Positions 33,829 through 42,384 of a stretch of DNA of 64,000 nucleotides are shown one piece after another. The notes below the pieces were generated by a model, which did no database searches, was not told where the DNA came from, and was given only the letters and a program-made list of their open reading frames with translations. The DNA lies in contig NZ_CP034451.1 in the NCBI RefSeq assembly GCF_003952525.1, positions 1,488,001 through 1,552,000 of the forward strand, read 5' to 3'. Source of the DNA: Mesorhizobium sp. M3A.F.Ca.ET.080.04.2.1 (GTDB lineage: Bacteria > Pseudomonadota > Alphaproteobacteria > Rhizobiales > Rhizobiaceae). A program made the translations under genes and the position numbers. Position 1 is the stretch's first letter, and each line of letters opens with the position of its first letter.

Positions 33829-35091
33829 TCAGCCATTATAACGCTGGAACACGAGCGACGCGTTGGTGCCGCCAAAGCCGAAGGAGTTCGACAGCGCAAT
33901 GTCGATCTGGCGCTGGCGCGGCTTGTTCGGCACGAGGTCGATCGCGGTCTCGCGTTCCGGATTGTCGAGATTGATGGTGGCGGGCGCGATATTGTCGCGG
34001 ATGGCGAGGATCGAGAAGATCGCTTCCGCAGCGCCCGCGGCGCCCAGCAGATGGCCGATCGACGACTTCGTCGACGACATCGAAATTTTCGAAGCCGCGT
34101 TGCCGACCAGCCGCTCGACCGCGCCGAGCTCGATCGTATCGGCCATCGTCGAGGTGCCGTGCGCGTTGATGTAGTCGATGTCGGCGGGCGAGAGCTTCGC
34201 CCGGCTCAACGCCGCCGTCATGCAGCGGAAGGCACCGTCACCATCCTCGGCCGGCGCGGTGATGTGATAGGCGTCGCCGGTGAGCCCATAGCCGGTGACC
34301 TCGGCATAGATTTTTGCGCCGCGCGCCTTGGCATGCTCGAGTTCCTCCAGCACGACGACACCGGCGCCTTCGCCCATGACGAATCCGTCGCGGTCGCGAT
34401 CATAGGGACGCGACGCCTTCTCGGGCGTGTCGTTGCGCTCGGTGGAGAGCGCGCGGCAAGCGGCGAAGCCGGCGATCGACAGCCGCGTGACCGGCGCTTC
34501 CGCGCCGCCCGCGACCATAACGTCGGCATCGCCCCACATGATCAGCCGGGCGGCATCGCCAATGGCATGCGCGCCGGTCGAGCAGGCGGTGACGACGGCG
34601 TGGTTGGGGCCTTTAAGCCCGTGGCGGATCGATACCTGGCCGGAGACAAGGTTGATGATCTGGCCGGGGATGAAGAAGGGGCTGATGCGGCGCGGGCCGC
34701 GCTCCTTGAGGGTTATCGCGTTCTCGGCGATGCCGTCGATGCCGCCGATACCGGAGCCGATCAGCACGCCGGTGGCGCACTGATCCTGATGCGTCTCAGG
34801 CTTCCAGCCGGAATCGGCCAGCGCCTCGTCGGCGGCAGCGATGCCATAGAGGATGAACTCGCCGATCTTGCGCAGTTCCTTCGGCTCAAGCACGGCCTCC
34901 GGATTGAAGGTGCCGTTGGAGCCGTCACCGCGCGGGATGACGTGGGCGATCTTGCAGGCAAGATCGTCCACTTCGAATTCGGTGACGCGGCGGGCGGCGC
35001 TGCGGCCGGAAAGCAATTCCTTCCAGCTGTGCTCGACGCCCATGCCGAATGGCGAAAGCAGGCCAAGGCCCGTGACGACGACACGCCTCAT
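33829..35091 (-). CDS. fabF: 3-oxoacyl-ACP synthase II
   Basis: 420 aa. Catalytic triad regions are visible: TACSTGAHA (Cys near 170), NAHGTSTM (His near 311) and SSIGHLLGAAG (Lys-His region near 346). Elongates acyl-ACP with malonyl-ACP, including the unsaturated C16 to C18 step. Sits 34 bases after acpP in the acpP-fabF-mltG order. Confidence 0.95.
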   Translation of the reverse strand: MRRVVVTGLGLLSPFGMGVEHSWKELLSGRSAARRVTEFEVDDLACKIAHVIPRGDGSNGTFNPEAVLEPKELRKIGEFILYGIAAADEALADSGWKPETHQDQCATGVLIGSGIGGIDGIAENAITLKERGPRRISPFFIPGQIINLVSGQVSIRHGLKGPNHAVVTACSTGAHAIGDAARLIMWGDADVMVAGGAEAPVTRLSIAGFAACRALSTERNDTPEKASRPYDRDRDGFVMGEGAGVVVLEELEHAKARGAKIYAEVTGYGLTGDAYHITAPAEDGDGAFRCMTAALSRAKLSPADIDYINAHGTSTMADTIELGAVERLVGNAASKISMSSTKSSIGHLLGAAGAAEAIFSILAIRDNIAPATINLDNPERETAIDLVPNKPRQRQIDIALSNSFGFGGTNASLVFQRYNG

Positions 35092-35125
35092 CGCAGGTCC
35101 TCCCCGATGATACCTGCGAAAATCC

Positions 35126-35362
35126 TCAGGCCGAGGCCTTGTCGATGTACTTCACGGCATCGCCGACGGTCAGGATGGTCTCGGCGGCATCGTCCGGAAT
35201 CTCGACACCGAATTCCTCTTCGAACGCCATGACGAGTTCGACCGTATCGAGGCTGTCCGCGCCCAGGTCGTCGATGAAGCTCGCCTGCTCAGTCACCTTG
35301 TCGGCATCGACGCCGAGATGCTCGATGACGATCTTCTTGACGCGCTCTGCGGTGTCACTCAT
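35126..35362 (-). CDS. acpP: Acyl carrier protein
   Basis: 78 aa, acidic. [20 protein letters not shown] has the DSL Ser that carries the 4'-phosphopantetheine arm. The ATG lies at 35362. Expected to be one of the most expressed genes in the window; the 400 bases upstream presumably hold its own promoter. Confidence 0.96.
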   Translation of the reverse strand: MSDTAERVKKIVIEHLGVDADKVTEQASFIDDLGADSLDTVELVMAFEEEFGVEIPDDAAETILTVGDAVKYIDKASA

Positions 35363-35763
35363 TTGGGGCCTCGTCTGATGTTGTCTGTCTTCGTTAGCGG
35401 GCGGAATGCCGCTAATCAAGCTGAAAGATGGTCCCGCAGGAAACGCAAACGCCACAGGACCGGTTTTTGCCCGAACCGCCGGGTTGCCGGCCGCATTACA
35501 CGAAAAACGGCGGGCGTCCAAGCCGAAATGCCTGTTTTCACAGGCGCCGGACCAAGGTCCGTCAGCGTGTGTTGGGATTCAGGCCAGCCGAGCTGAAAAT
35601 GCGTCTTTCGAGAACCGGAGCGGAGCGGACATTCGGGTCCGTGAGCACCGGCCTACGCCGGCTGCAGCCTCCACGCTACCCACCGGTGCTTCGGCCGGCG
35701 AAGGCCGCAAGCGCAAAAAGCCACGGTTTGCAGGGCCGGGCATCACCTGAATATCAACACACC
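35363..35763. other. Non-coding stretch between fabG and acpP
   Basis: 401 bases with no supported gene on either strand; the frames are compositional shadows. It must carry the acpP promoter (minus strand) and the fabG 3' end. A GC-rich partial inverted repeat near 35685-35710 may act as the fabG terminator but has no T-run. I cannot name a -35/-10 pair with confidence. Confidence 0.35.
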
Positions 35764-36501
35764 CTAGATCATCGCCATGCCGCCATTCACGTGAATGGTC
35801 TGGCCGGTGACGTAAGCCGCCTCGTCGGAGGCAAGATAGGCGACTGCCGAAGCAACCTCGGCGCCGGTGCCCATCCGCTTGCTGGGAATCGCTGCCATGA
35901 TCGCCTCCTTCTGCTTGTCGTTGAGCTTGCCGGTCATGGCCGATTCGATGAAGCCCGGGGCGACGCAGTTGACGGTGATGTTGCGCGTGGCGATCTCCTG
36001 CGCCAGCGACTTGGAAAAGCCGATCATGCCGGCCTTCGAGGCGCAGTAGTTGGCCTGGCCGGGATTGCCGGTGACGCCGACCACGGAGGTGATGTTGATG
36101 ATGCGGCCGTGGCGCCGGCGCATCATCGGATGGGTAAGTTCGCGGGTGAGCCGGAACACGGCGGTGAGGTTGACCTCGAGCACCTGGTCCCAGTCGGCGT
36201 CCGACATGCGCACGAACAGCCCGTCCTTGGTGATGCCGGCATTGTTGACCAGGATGTCGACGCCTTCGAGATCGGCCTCGGCCTTCTGGCCCAGCGCCTT
36301 GACCGCGTCACGGTTGGTCAGGTCCGCCGGGAACAGTTTTACGCGATCGCCGAGTTCGCCAGCCAGCGCCTCGAGTTTCTCCACGCGAGTGCCGTGCAGG
36401 CCGACGATGGCACCCTGCTTGTGCAGCATCCTGGCGATCGCCTCGCCGATGCCTCCCGATGCGCCGGTGACGAGCGCCTTGCGGCCGGTCAGTTCGAACA
36501 T
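35764..36501 (-). CDS. fabG: 3-oxoacyl-ACP reductase
   Basis: 245 aa. SDR signature TGASGGIGEAIARM, NNAGITKDGL, and the catalytic Ser ... YCASKAGM (Tyr/Lys). NADPH-dependent reduction of 3-oxoacyl-ACP. Normally follows fabD directly; here a toxin-antitoxin pair lies between them. Confidence 0.94.
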   Translation of the reverse strand: MFELTGRKALVTGASGGIGEAIARMLHKQGAIVGLHGTRVEKLEALAGELGDRVKLFPADLTNRDAVKALGQKAEADLEGVDILVNNAGITKDGLFVRMSDADWDQVLEVNLTAVFRLTRELTHPMMRRRHGRIINITSVVGVTGNPGQANYCASKAGMIGFSKSLAQEIATRNITVNCVAPGFIESAMTGKLNDKQKEAIMAAIPSKRMGTGAEVASAVAYLASDEAAYVTGQTIHVNGGMAMI

Positions 36502-36540
36502 TTTTATCCCCTTTCAAATCGGGCTGATCCAGCGATCAGA

Positions 36541-36801
36541 CTATCTCTCGCCTCGATGACCTATCGTGACGACGAGGATAACCAACCGGCTGTCCTGCAC
36601 ATCGCAAATAACGCGATAGTCGCCAACTCGGTATCTCCAGAATGTCGCTAACGGCCCTTTCAGCGGCTTGCCGAGATCACGCGGATTGTCGAGCACGACA
36701 AGGCGGTTTTCGACGAAGTCGCGGATATGATTGCGCGTGTGCGGATCCAGTTTTTCGACAAATTTGCGGGCTGAGCGAGCGTACTCAAGCGTCCAAGCCA
36801 C
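36541..36801 (-). CDS. RelE family toxin
   Basis: 86 aa from GTG at 36801. AWTLEYARSARKFVEKLDP, PLKGPLATFWRYRVGDYRVI and VILVVTIGHRGER follow the RelE pattern; the Arg-rich WRYRVGDYR and the terminal HR are the usual ribosome-dependent mRNase residues. The start overlaps the last 17 bases of the antitoxin gene, so the pair is translationally coupled. Full family length, so probably functional. Confidence 0.87.
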   Translation of the reverse strand: MAWTLEYARSARKFVEKLDPHTRNHIRDFVENRLVVLDNPRDLGKPLKGPLATFWRYRVGDYRVICDVQDSRLVILVVTIGHRGER

Positions 36802-37006
36802 GCCAGAAATCCTCGCTCTTCAAGACGTCTTCCTCGCCACGCCTGATCCGCTCGAGTACCTCGGCGGCAAGATAGTAATCCTCCACGTCCTCGAGCCCAC
36901 GCTCGATGAGTTCTCGTAGGTAGTAAGCCTTGCTCCGTCCAGTCTTGGCAGCAAGAAAGTCCAGGCGCTCCTCGATGTCAGGGGCCAGGCGGATCGAAGT
37001 TGGCAC
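36785..37006 (-). CDS. RHH antitoxin, RelB/TraY-like
   Basis: 73 aa from GTG at 37006 with GGAGA eight bases upstream. TSIRLAPDIEERLDFLAAKT plus GRSKAYYLRELIERG is a ribbon-helix-helix DNA-binding domain; the tail EVLERIRRGEEDVLKSEDFW embraces the RelE toxin. It should repress its own promoter, where a perfect palindrome is found at 37022-37035. Confidence 0.87.
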   Translation of the reverse strand: MPTSIRLAPDIEERLDFLAAKTGRSKAYYLRELIERGLEDVEDYYLAAEVLERIRRGEEDVLKSEDFWRGLDA

Positions 37007-37021
37007 GGAAAAATCTCCGTT

Positions 37022-37040
37022 GAATACATGTATTCATGTA
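37022..37040 (-). promoter_or_regulatory. Palindromic operator of the RelE/RHH toxin-antitoxin pair
   Basis: GAATACATGTATTC (37022-37035) is a perfect 14-base palindrome and is followed by ATGTAT, giving two ATACATG-like half-sites in 19 bases. It lies 16 bases upstream of the antitoxin start in an AT-rich patch, the place and shape expected for RHH autorepression. Confidence 0.6.
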
Positions 37041-37078
37041 TCGCAGCGAAGCCGAAAAATCAATAGAAAGGGGCAAAA

Positions 37079-38020
37079 TCAGCCAAGCGCCGCGAGCGCC
37101 GTCTCGACCTCGGCAGCCGTGCCGATTGCGGCGGTGGCGATGTCGCGGTTGATGCGCCGCGCCAGGCCCGACAGCACCTTGCCGGCGCCGACTTCATAGA
37201 GCGTAGCAACGCCGTTGGCGCCGAACCATTCCACAGTCTCGCGCCAGCGCACGCGGCCGGTCACCTGCTCCACCAGGCGGCGGGCGATCTCGTCCGGGTC
37301 GCTGGCTGGCGTGACGGTGACGTTGGAAACGACCGGCACGCTCGGCGCCTTCTTCGCAACACCGGCCAGCGCCTCGCGCATGATATCGGCCGCCGGCGCC
37401 ATCAGCGCCGAATGGAACGGCGCGGAAACCTGCAGCATGAGCGCCCGCTTGGCGCCCTTATCGGTGCAGAGCCTGGCCGCCAGCTCGACGGCCGCCTTGG
37501 CGCCGGAAATGACCAGCTGGCCGCCGCCGTTGTCGTTGGCGATCTGGCAGACCGAAGCCTTGGCGGCCTCGGCGCAGGCGGCTTCGACGTCGGCCTGCTC
37601 CAGCCCGATGATGGCGGCCATGGCGCCCTCGCCCGCGGGCACGGCGGCCTGCATGGCGTTGCCGCGAGTGCGCAGCAGCCGCGCGGCGTCGGCGACCGAG
37701 ACGAACCCCGCCGCGGCGAGGGCCGAATATTCGCCGAGCGAATGGCCGGCGACGTAAGACACCTTGTCCTTCAGCGAAAAGCCGCGCGACTCCAGCGCCC
37801 GCAGCGCCGCCAGCGACACCGCCATCAGCGCCGGCTGCGCGTTGGCGGTCAGCGTCAGGGTTTGTTCCGGTCCTTCCCAGATCAGCTTCGACAGGTTTTC
37901 GCCGAGTGCATCGTCCACTTCCTCGAAGACCCGGCGCGCCTCGGGAAAAGCATCGGCAAGGTCCTTGCCCATGCCGACGGCCTGGCTGCCCTGTCCCGGA
38001 AAGGTGAATGCGACGGCCAT
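37079..38020 (-). CDS. fabD: Malonyl CoA-ACP transacylase
   Basis: 313 aa. FTFPGQGSQAVGMG, then GHSLGEYSALAAAG (nucleophile Ser near residue 92) and APFHSALMAPA (catalytic His). Loads malonyl on ACP to start each elongation cycle. First gene of the minus-strand fab cluster; the second-domain segment VSNVTVTPASDP is intact. Confidence 0.94.
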   Translation of the reverse strand: MAVAFTFPGQGSQAVGMGKDLADAFPEARRVFEEVDDALGENLSKLIWEGPEQTLTLTANAQPALMAVSLAALRALESRGFSLKDKVSYVAGHSLGEYSALAAAGFVSVADAARLLRTRGNAMQAAVPAGEGAMAAIIGLEQADVEAACAEAAKASVCQIANDNGGGQLVISGAKAAVELAARLCTDKGAKRALMLQVSAPFHSALMAPAADIMREALAGVAKKAPSVPVVSNVTVTPASDPDEIARRLVEQVTGRVRWRETVEWFGANGVATLYEVGAGKVLSGLARRINRDIATAAIGTAAEVETALAALG

Positions 38021-38295
38021 TTTAGGGTCTCCAGCGGCTTGCTTTTGTCAGCCTCTGGCGCAAGCCGGACGGCCAAGTCAAGCCCGCCGGCAGCCATTCA
38101 GCACCCATTGCGGCCATAAAAACCGGCCGAGTCGCTGTTCCAAAAGGCTTTTTGGCGATCACACCTGATGAAAACCGCTCACGAATCGTTTGCTGGCTCT
38201 TCTTATTTCCGCCACAGGCATTAGCTTTGCGTGACAGTTCGATGACAGAAGCGTGACGCGAGTGGAAGACGCGTAGCATGGGCCGGGGGAGTTAA

Positions 38296-40224
38296 GTGGC
38301 AAGGATCAGAAAGGGCGCGGCCAGACCCGTGCCGCAGTTCCTGGAAGACGATCCGTCCACCGGCTATCTGCCGGGCCGCAGATGGCCGATCGTGCGCTAC
38401 GGTCTCGCCACGCTCCTGGCCTCGGCGCTGCTGGTGTTCGCCATCGAATGGATCGTGCGCGGCGACTTCTTCGGCACCGTCGACTTCTTCCTACAGCCCT
38501 TCAAGCCCGGCTGGACGACGATCATCGTCTTCGCGCTGGTTCTGATCGGGCTCGACGCCATCATCGGCCGCAGCCATCAGAGCCTGATGATCGTCACGCC
38601 GCTGACGCTGGCGCTGGCCTTCGTCGGCCATCAGAAATCGCATTACCTCGGCGATCCGCTCTATCCGGCCGATTTCCTCTACGCCCGCCAGATCATGGCG
38701 CTGATGCCGCTTCTGGTGCGCGAGCGGCCATGGACGGCAGCGATGCTCGCGGTGGTGATCGTCGGCAGCCTGGCGCTGCTCGCCCTTGGCTGGCGGCAGT
38801 GGCGCCGCCGGGTGCCGATCCTGAGCCGCAAGGGCCGCTTGGCCCGGCTGACGCTTGCCGTGCCGCTGCTCGCCTTCTTCGTCTCGATCATGGATTACGC
38901 CACCTTCTCGTGGACGCGCGACCGGCTGCAAATCATCCCGATCATGTGGGACCAGAAGGAAAACTACGCCTCCAATGGCTTTGCGCTCGCCTTCGCGCTC
39001 AACGTGCCGATGGCGCATGTCTCGGCCCCGCCCGGCTATTCCGACAAGACGATCGCAGCGATCAAGCGGCCGGATGTGGCCGCTTCGGTGCCGGCGGAAA
39101 AGCCGGACATCATCATCGTCATGAGCGAATCCTTCTGGGACGCGACCAAGCTGCCGGGCGTCAGCATCAAACCCGATCCGATCCCGACGGTCCGGGCGCT
39201 GCGATCGGGCTACATGTTCTCGCCTGAATTCGGCGGCATGACCGCCAACATCGAGTTCGAAGCGCTGACCGGGTTCTCCAACGCGTTCCTGCCGGCGGGC
39301 TCGATCCCCTACCAGCAATATGTTCGCACGCCCACGCCGTCGCTCGCGACCTTCCTGAAGAGCGAAGGCTATCGGGCGCGCGCCATCCATCCGGGCACCA
39401 ACTGGTTCTGGAACCGCGGCGCGGTCTATGCCGATTTCGGGTTCAGCGAGTTCCGCTCCGAAGAGACGTTGCCGCCAATGGAAAAGCGCGGACCGCTGGC
39501 TTCGGACGCCGCGATGACCGACGAGATCATCCGCGAGGCCGACGCGAACGAGGATCCGGTCTTCCTGTTCGCGGTCAGCCTGCAGAACCACGGGCCTTAC
39601 GAGCCCTATCGCTATTACAATCCCACGCATACGGTCGACGCGCCGATCAGCAGCTGGGCGCGGGAATCTCTGCTCTCCTATGCGGAGGGATCCGCCGACG
39701 CCGATCGCGGGCTGCAGCGCCTGATCGACTGGGCGAAGAAGCGGGAGCGGCCGACGATCATCGCCTTCTTCGGCGACCATCTGCCGCCGCTCGGCCCGGT
39801 CTATGTCGAGACCGGCTTCCTCAAGGACAACGTCGCGCCACGCAAGGAGCCGACCCCGCAGGCAGCGCTCGAACATCACGAGACGCCGCTGATCATCTGG
39901 TCGAACCGCTCCGGCCCGGTCGCGGATCTTGGCGCGGTGAGCCCGGCCTTCCTGCCCTACCATATCCTCACCACGGCAGGGATAACCCATCCCTACTACA
40001 CCGGATTCCTCGGCGCGCTGCGCGATCGCTACCGCGTCGTCGACCGCAATCTTCTCCTGTCCCCGTCGGGCGAGGCGACGCCCGACTGGGCCCGGCAGAA
40101 GAAGATCGATCCGGCGATCAACGATTTCCGCCTGATCCAGTACGACATGATGTTCGGGAAGCGCCAGGCGGCACCCGATTTCTTCCCGGAGACGGTGAAC
40201 AGGCTGATCGCGCATACGAGCTGA
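38296..40224 (+). CDS. LTA synthase/OpgB-like phosphotransferase
   Basis: 642 aa from GTG at 38296 (GGGGGAG upstream). About five membrane spans in residues 30-200, then a periplasmic sulfatase-fold domain: VMSESFWD (Glu near 276), GGMTANIEFEALTG (Thr nucleophile near 316) and FFGDHLPPLG (Asp-His near 494). SLQNHGPYEP is another family motif. By analogy to OpgB/CgmB, it may put phosphoglycerol on periplasmic glucans, cyclic beta-glucan being the rhizobial candidate. Differs from the 3733-6222 enzyme in lacking the carbohydrate-binding-like tail. Stands alone between fabD and rpsF. Confidence 0.82.
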   Translation: MARIRKGAARPVPQFLEDDPSTGYLPGRRWPIVRYGLATLLASALLVFAIEWIVRGDFFGTVDFFLQPFKPGWTTIIVFALVLIGLDAIIGRSHQSLMIVTPLTLALAFVGHQKSHYLGDPLYPADFLYARQIMALMPLLVRERPWTAAMLAVVIVGSLALLALGWRQWRRRVPILSRKGRLARLTLAVPLLAFFVSIMDYATFSWTRDRLQIIPIMWDQKENYASNGFALAFALNVPMAHVSAPPGYSDKTIAAIKRPDVAASVPAEKPDIIIVMSESFWDATKLPGVSIKPDPIPTVRALRSGYMFSPEFGGMTANIEFEALTGFSNAFLPAGSIPYQQYVRTPTPSLATFLKSEGYRARAIHPGTNWFWNRGAVYADFGFSEFRSEETLPPMEKRGPLASDAAMTDEIIREADANEDPVFLFAVSLQNHGPYEPYRYYNPTHTVDAPISSWARESLLSYAEGSADADRGLQRLIDWAKKRERPTIIAFFGDHLPPLGPVYVETGFLKDNVAPRKEPTPQAALEHHETPLIIWSNRSGPVADLGAVSPAFLPYHILTTAGITHPYYTGFLGALRDRYRVVDRNLLLSPSGEATPDWARQKKIDPAINDFRLIQYDMMFGKRQAAPDFFPETVNRLIAHTS

Positions 40225-40537
40225 GCCGGCTGCGGCAGAGAGCCTGCCCAAATGAGACCCCTCGCCGCATCACCTGCCTCGCCTTGCGCCTTGCCTTCCT
40301 GGGGAATTGCTATATAGACGCCTGCAATCTGCCGGTCCTTGCTGGGGGCTGAACGGAGGGCCGCGGCTTTTTCGAAGGCCGCGCTGTGAAGCCAGAAGGG
40401 CTTCCGCCTCCCGTGTCTCCGCTCTCGACCGTCTCGCGATGCTCCTTTCTTCCCCGCGCCTCCGGCCGGGTCAGACAAGTTGCAGAGGCTTAGCCGCGAG
40501 GGCCGGTAAGAGAAACGAAGAAAGGCAGAAAAACATA
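40225..40537 (+). promoter_or_regulatory. Leader region of the rpsF operon
   Basis: 313 bases without a gene. CTATAT at 40310-40315 is a probable -10 box, but no -35 box has standard spacing. The presumed transcript has a leader of about 220 nt with a hairpin GAAGCC ... GGGCTTC around 40387-40403; many bacteria have an S6:S18-binding leader here, though I cannot identify that motif with certainty. Confidence 0.4.
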
Positions 40538-41029
40538 ATGGCTCTTTACGAACATGTGTTTCTTGCCCGGCAGGACCTGTCGCAGCAGCAGGTTGATGCG
40601 CTTGTCGAACAGTACAAGGGCGTCATCACCGCGAATGGCGGCTCGGTCGGCCGGATCGAGAACTGGGGACTGAAGTCCCTCACCTACCGGGTCAAGAAGA
40701 ACCGGAAGGCTTACTACACGCTGATGGACATCAACTGCCCGCCGGCTGCGCTCAACGAAATGGAGCGCCAGATGGGCCTGTCGGAAGATGTCCTGCGCTT
40801 CCTCACCGTCAAGGTCGAAGCGCATGAGGAAGGCGCTTCGGCAATGATGCAGAAGCGCGAGGAACGCTCCGAGCGCGGCGGCTTCGGCGACCGTGACCGC
40901 GGCGATCGCGGCCCGCGTTCGTTCGGCGACCGTGACCGTGGCGATCGTGGCGACCGTCCGCCACGCAGCTTCGATGGCGAGCGCGGTCCGCGCCGTCCGC
41001 GCGAAGCCGTTGAAGGGGGTGCAGAATAA
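40538..41029 (+). CDS. rpsF: 30S ribosomal protein S6
   Basis: 163 aa. [17 protein letters not shown] and [20 protein letters not shown] are S6 hallmarks. Residues 108-160 form an unusual tail of repeated G-D-R-D-R-G-D and PRSF units, far longer than E. coli S6 after processing. Its stop overlaps the rpsR start by one base (TAATG). Confidence 0.95.
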   Translation: MALYEHVFLARQDLSQQQVDALVEQYKGVITANGGSVGRIENWGLKSLTYRVKKNRKAYYTLMDINCPPAALNEMERQMGLSEDVLRFLTVKVEAHEEGASAMMQKREERSERGGFGDRDRGDRGPRSFGDRDRGDRGDRPPRSFDGERGPRRPREAVEGGAE

Positions 41030-41277
41030 TGGTCGACATCAATCAGATCCCGACCCGGCGTCCCTTCCATCGCCGTCGCAAGACCTGTCCGTTCTCCGGC
41101 GCCAACGCCCCGAAGATCGACTACAAGGACGTGCGTCTGCTGCAGCGCTACATTTCCGAGCGCGGCAAGATCGTGCCGTCGCGCATCACCGCCGTCAGCC
41201 AGAAGAAGCAGCGCGAGCTCGCCAAGGCGATCAAGCGCGCCCGCTTCCTCGGCCTGCTGCCCTACGTGGTTCGCTGA
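41029..41277 (+). CDS. rpsR: 30S ribosomal protein S18
   Basis: 82 aa. [20 protein letters not shown] and [18 protein letters not shown] are S18 signatures. Partner of S6 on the 30S platform. Translationally coupled to rpsF. Confidence 0.96.
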   Translation: MVDINQIPTRRPFHRRRKTCPFSGANAPKIDYKDVRLLQRYISERGKIVPSRITAVSQKKQRELAKAIKRARFLGLLPYVVR

Positions 41278-41289
41278 CGCCTTTGAGTT

Positions 41290-41338
41290 GACCATGATCT
41301 TTCCCGAGAACCGGTATCCAGTTTTCGGGATCATGGTC
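41290..41338. repeat. Rhizobial GATCATG palindromic element
   Basis: GACCATGATC (41290-41299) and GATCATGGTC (41329-41338) are perfect ten-base arms; the inside (CCCGAGAAC ... GTTTTCGGG) pairs imperfectly. This is a widely dispersed intergenic palindrome of Rhizobiales. It lies just past rpsR and could end or attenuate transcription before rplI. The remaining bases to 41543 show nothing recognisable. Confidence 0.65.
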
Positions 41339-41543
41339 CAGTAAGCGGGCGGTTCGCCGCCCGCACTTTCCACCGGCGCGACGGGCGCGTCGGGTTGAGC
41401 ATCAAACCCCGGGTTGAGGCCAGGCCTCTAACTGCCCAGACAGGCAGGACAGCGACACGGCGGCGACGCCACTTTTTGCTTCCTGACCTGTTCCAAACAG
41501 TCCGACGCCATCCTGAATGGCGCCAAAGTGAAGGAACGAAACC

Positions 41544-42128
41544 ATGGAAGTCATTCTCCTCGAGCGCATTTCCCGCCTCGGCCAGATGGGCGAAACCGTC
41601 AAGGTCAAGGACGGGTTCGCCCGCAACTTCCTGCTCCCGCAGGGCAAGGCGCTGCGCGCCAACGAAGCCAACAAGAAAAAGTTCGAAGGCCAGCGCGCCC
41701 AGCTCGAAGCCCGCAACCTCGAGCGCAAATCGGAGGCCGCCCAGGTCGCCGAGAAGCTCGACGGCAAGAGCTTCATCGTCGTGCGCTCGGCCGGCGAGAC
41801 CGGCCAGCTCTACGGTTCGGTGTCGACCCGTGACATCGCCGAACTGCTGACGGCGGAAGGCTTCACGGTCAGCCGCAACCAGATCGAGCTCAACCAGCCG
41901 ATCAAGACCATTGGCCTCTCCAATGTGGCGATCGCGCTGCATCCGGAAGTCGAGGTCACCGTGACGCTCAATGTCGCGCGCACCGCCGAGGAAGCCGAGC
42001 GCCAGGCCAAGGGCGAGACCCTGACGACGGCTGAAGCCATCTATGGCGAGGACATCAACGACAATGCCCGGCCGGAGAACTTCTTCGACCCGAACGCCGA
42101 GTTCGAAGGCGGCGAAGACAACGCCTGA
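41544..42128 (+). CDS. rplI: 50S ribosomal protein L9
   Basis: 194 aa. [21 protein letters not shown] and [15 protein letters not shown] are the L9 N-terminal signature, followed by the long helix (residues 45-80) and C-terminal domain. The C-terminus is extended by about 40 acidic residues ([16 protein letters not shown]). Followed by a strong terminator. Confidence 0.95.
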   Translation: MEVILLERISRLGQMGETVKVKDGFARNFLLPQGKALRANEANKKKFEGQRAQLEARNLERKSEAAQVAEKLDGKSFIVVRSAGETGQLYGSVSTRDIAELLTAEGFTVSRNQIELNQPIKTIGLSNVAIALHPEVEVTVTLNVARTAEEAERQAKGETLTTAEAIYGEDINDNARPENFFDPNAEFEGGEDNA

Positions 42129-42186
42129 CCGCCCTCGCCGGAGCACCGCTCCTGCCCAATCGAGGTCCAGGAATTTCTGGACCAAC

Positions 42187-42213
42187 GCCCGGGTCTTCGA
42201 CCCGGGCTTTTTT
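42187..42213 (+). terminator. Rho-independent terminator after rplI
   Basis: GCCCGGGTC (42187-42195), loop TTC, GACCCGGGC (42199-42207), then six T. A textbook intrinsic terminator ending the rpsF-rpsR-rplI operon. Confidence 0.9.
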
Positions 42214-42256
42214 GTGCCAAAAGGAACTTTTCGAGACCCCATATCTTGAGGCAGAC

Positions 42257-42297
42257 TAGAGCGTCGCGCGTCCTTAGGACGCACACAGAGGACGCGA
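42257..42297. repeat. Remnant of a GAGCGTCGCGCGTCC palindrome
   Basis: TAGAGCGTCGCGCGTCC-TTA-GGACGC: the inner arms GCGTCC (42268-42273) and GGACGC (42277-42282) pair perfectly, with a further GGACGC at 42290-42295. It resembles the rhizobial palindromes whose full form has TAGAGCGTC at one end and GACGCTCTA at the other; the right arm is decayed. Confidence 0.4.
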
Positions 42298-42384
42298 TGG
42301 TGGATTTCCTGGCGCATGCTCCTTCCGAAAGCGACAGTTCGGAAACATGCGCCATGCCTGTCTGACCTTGAGGGACGATTGGTC

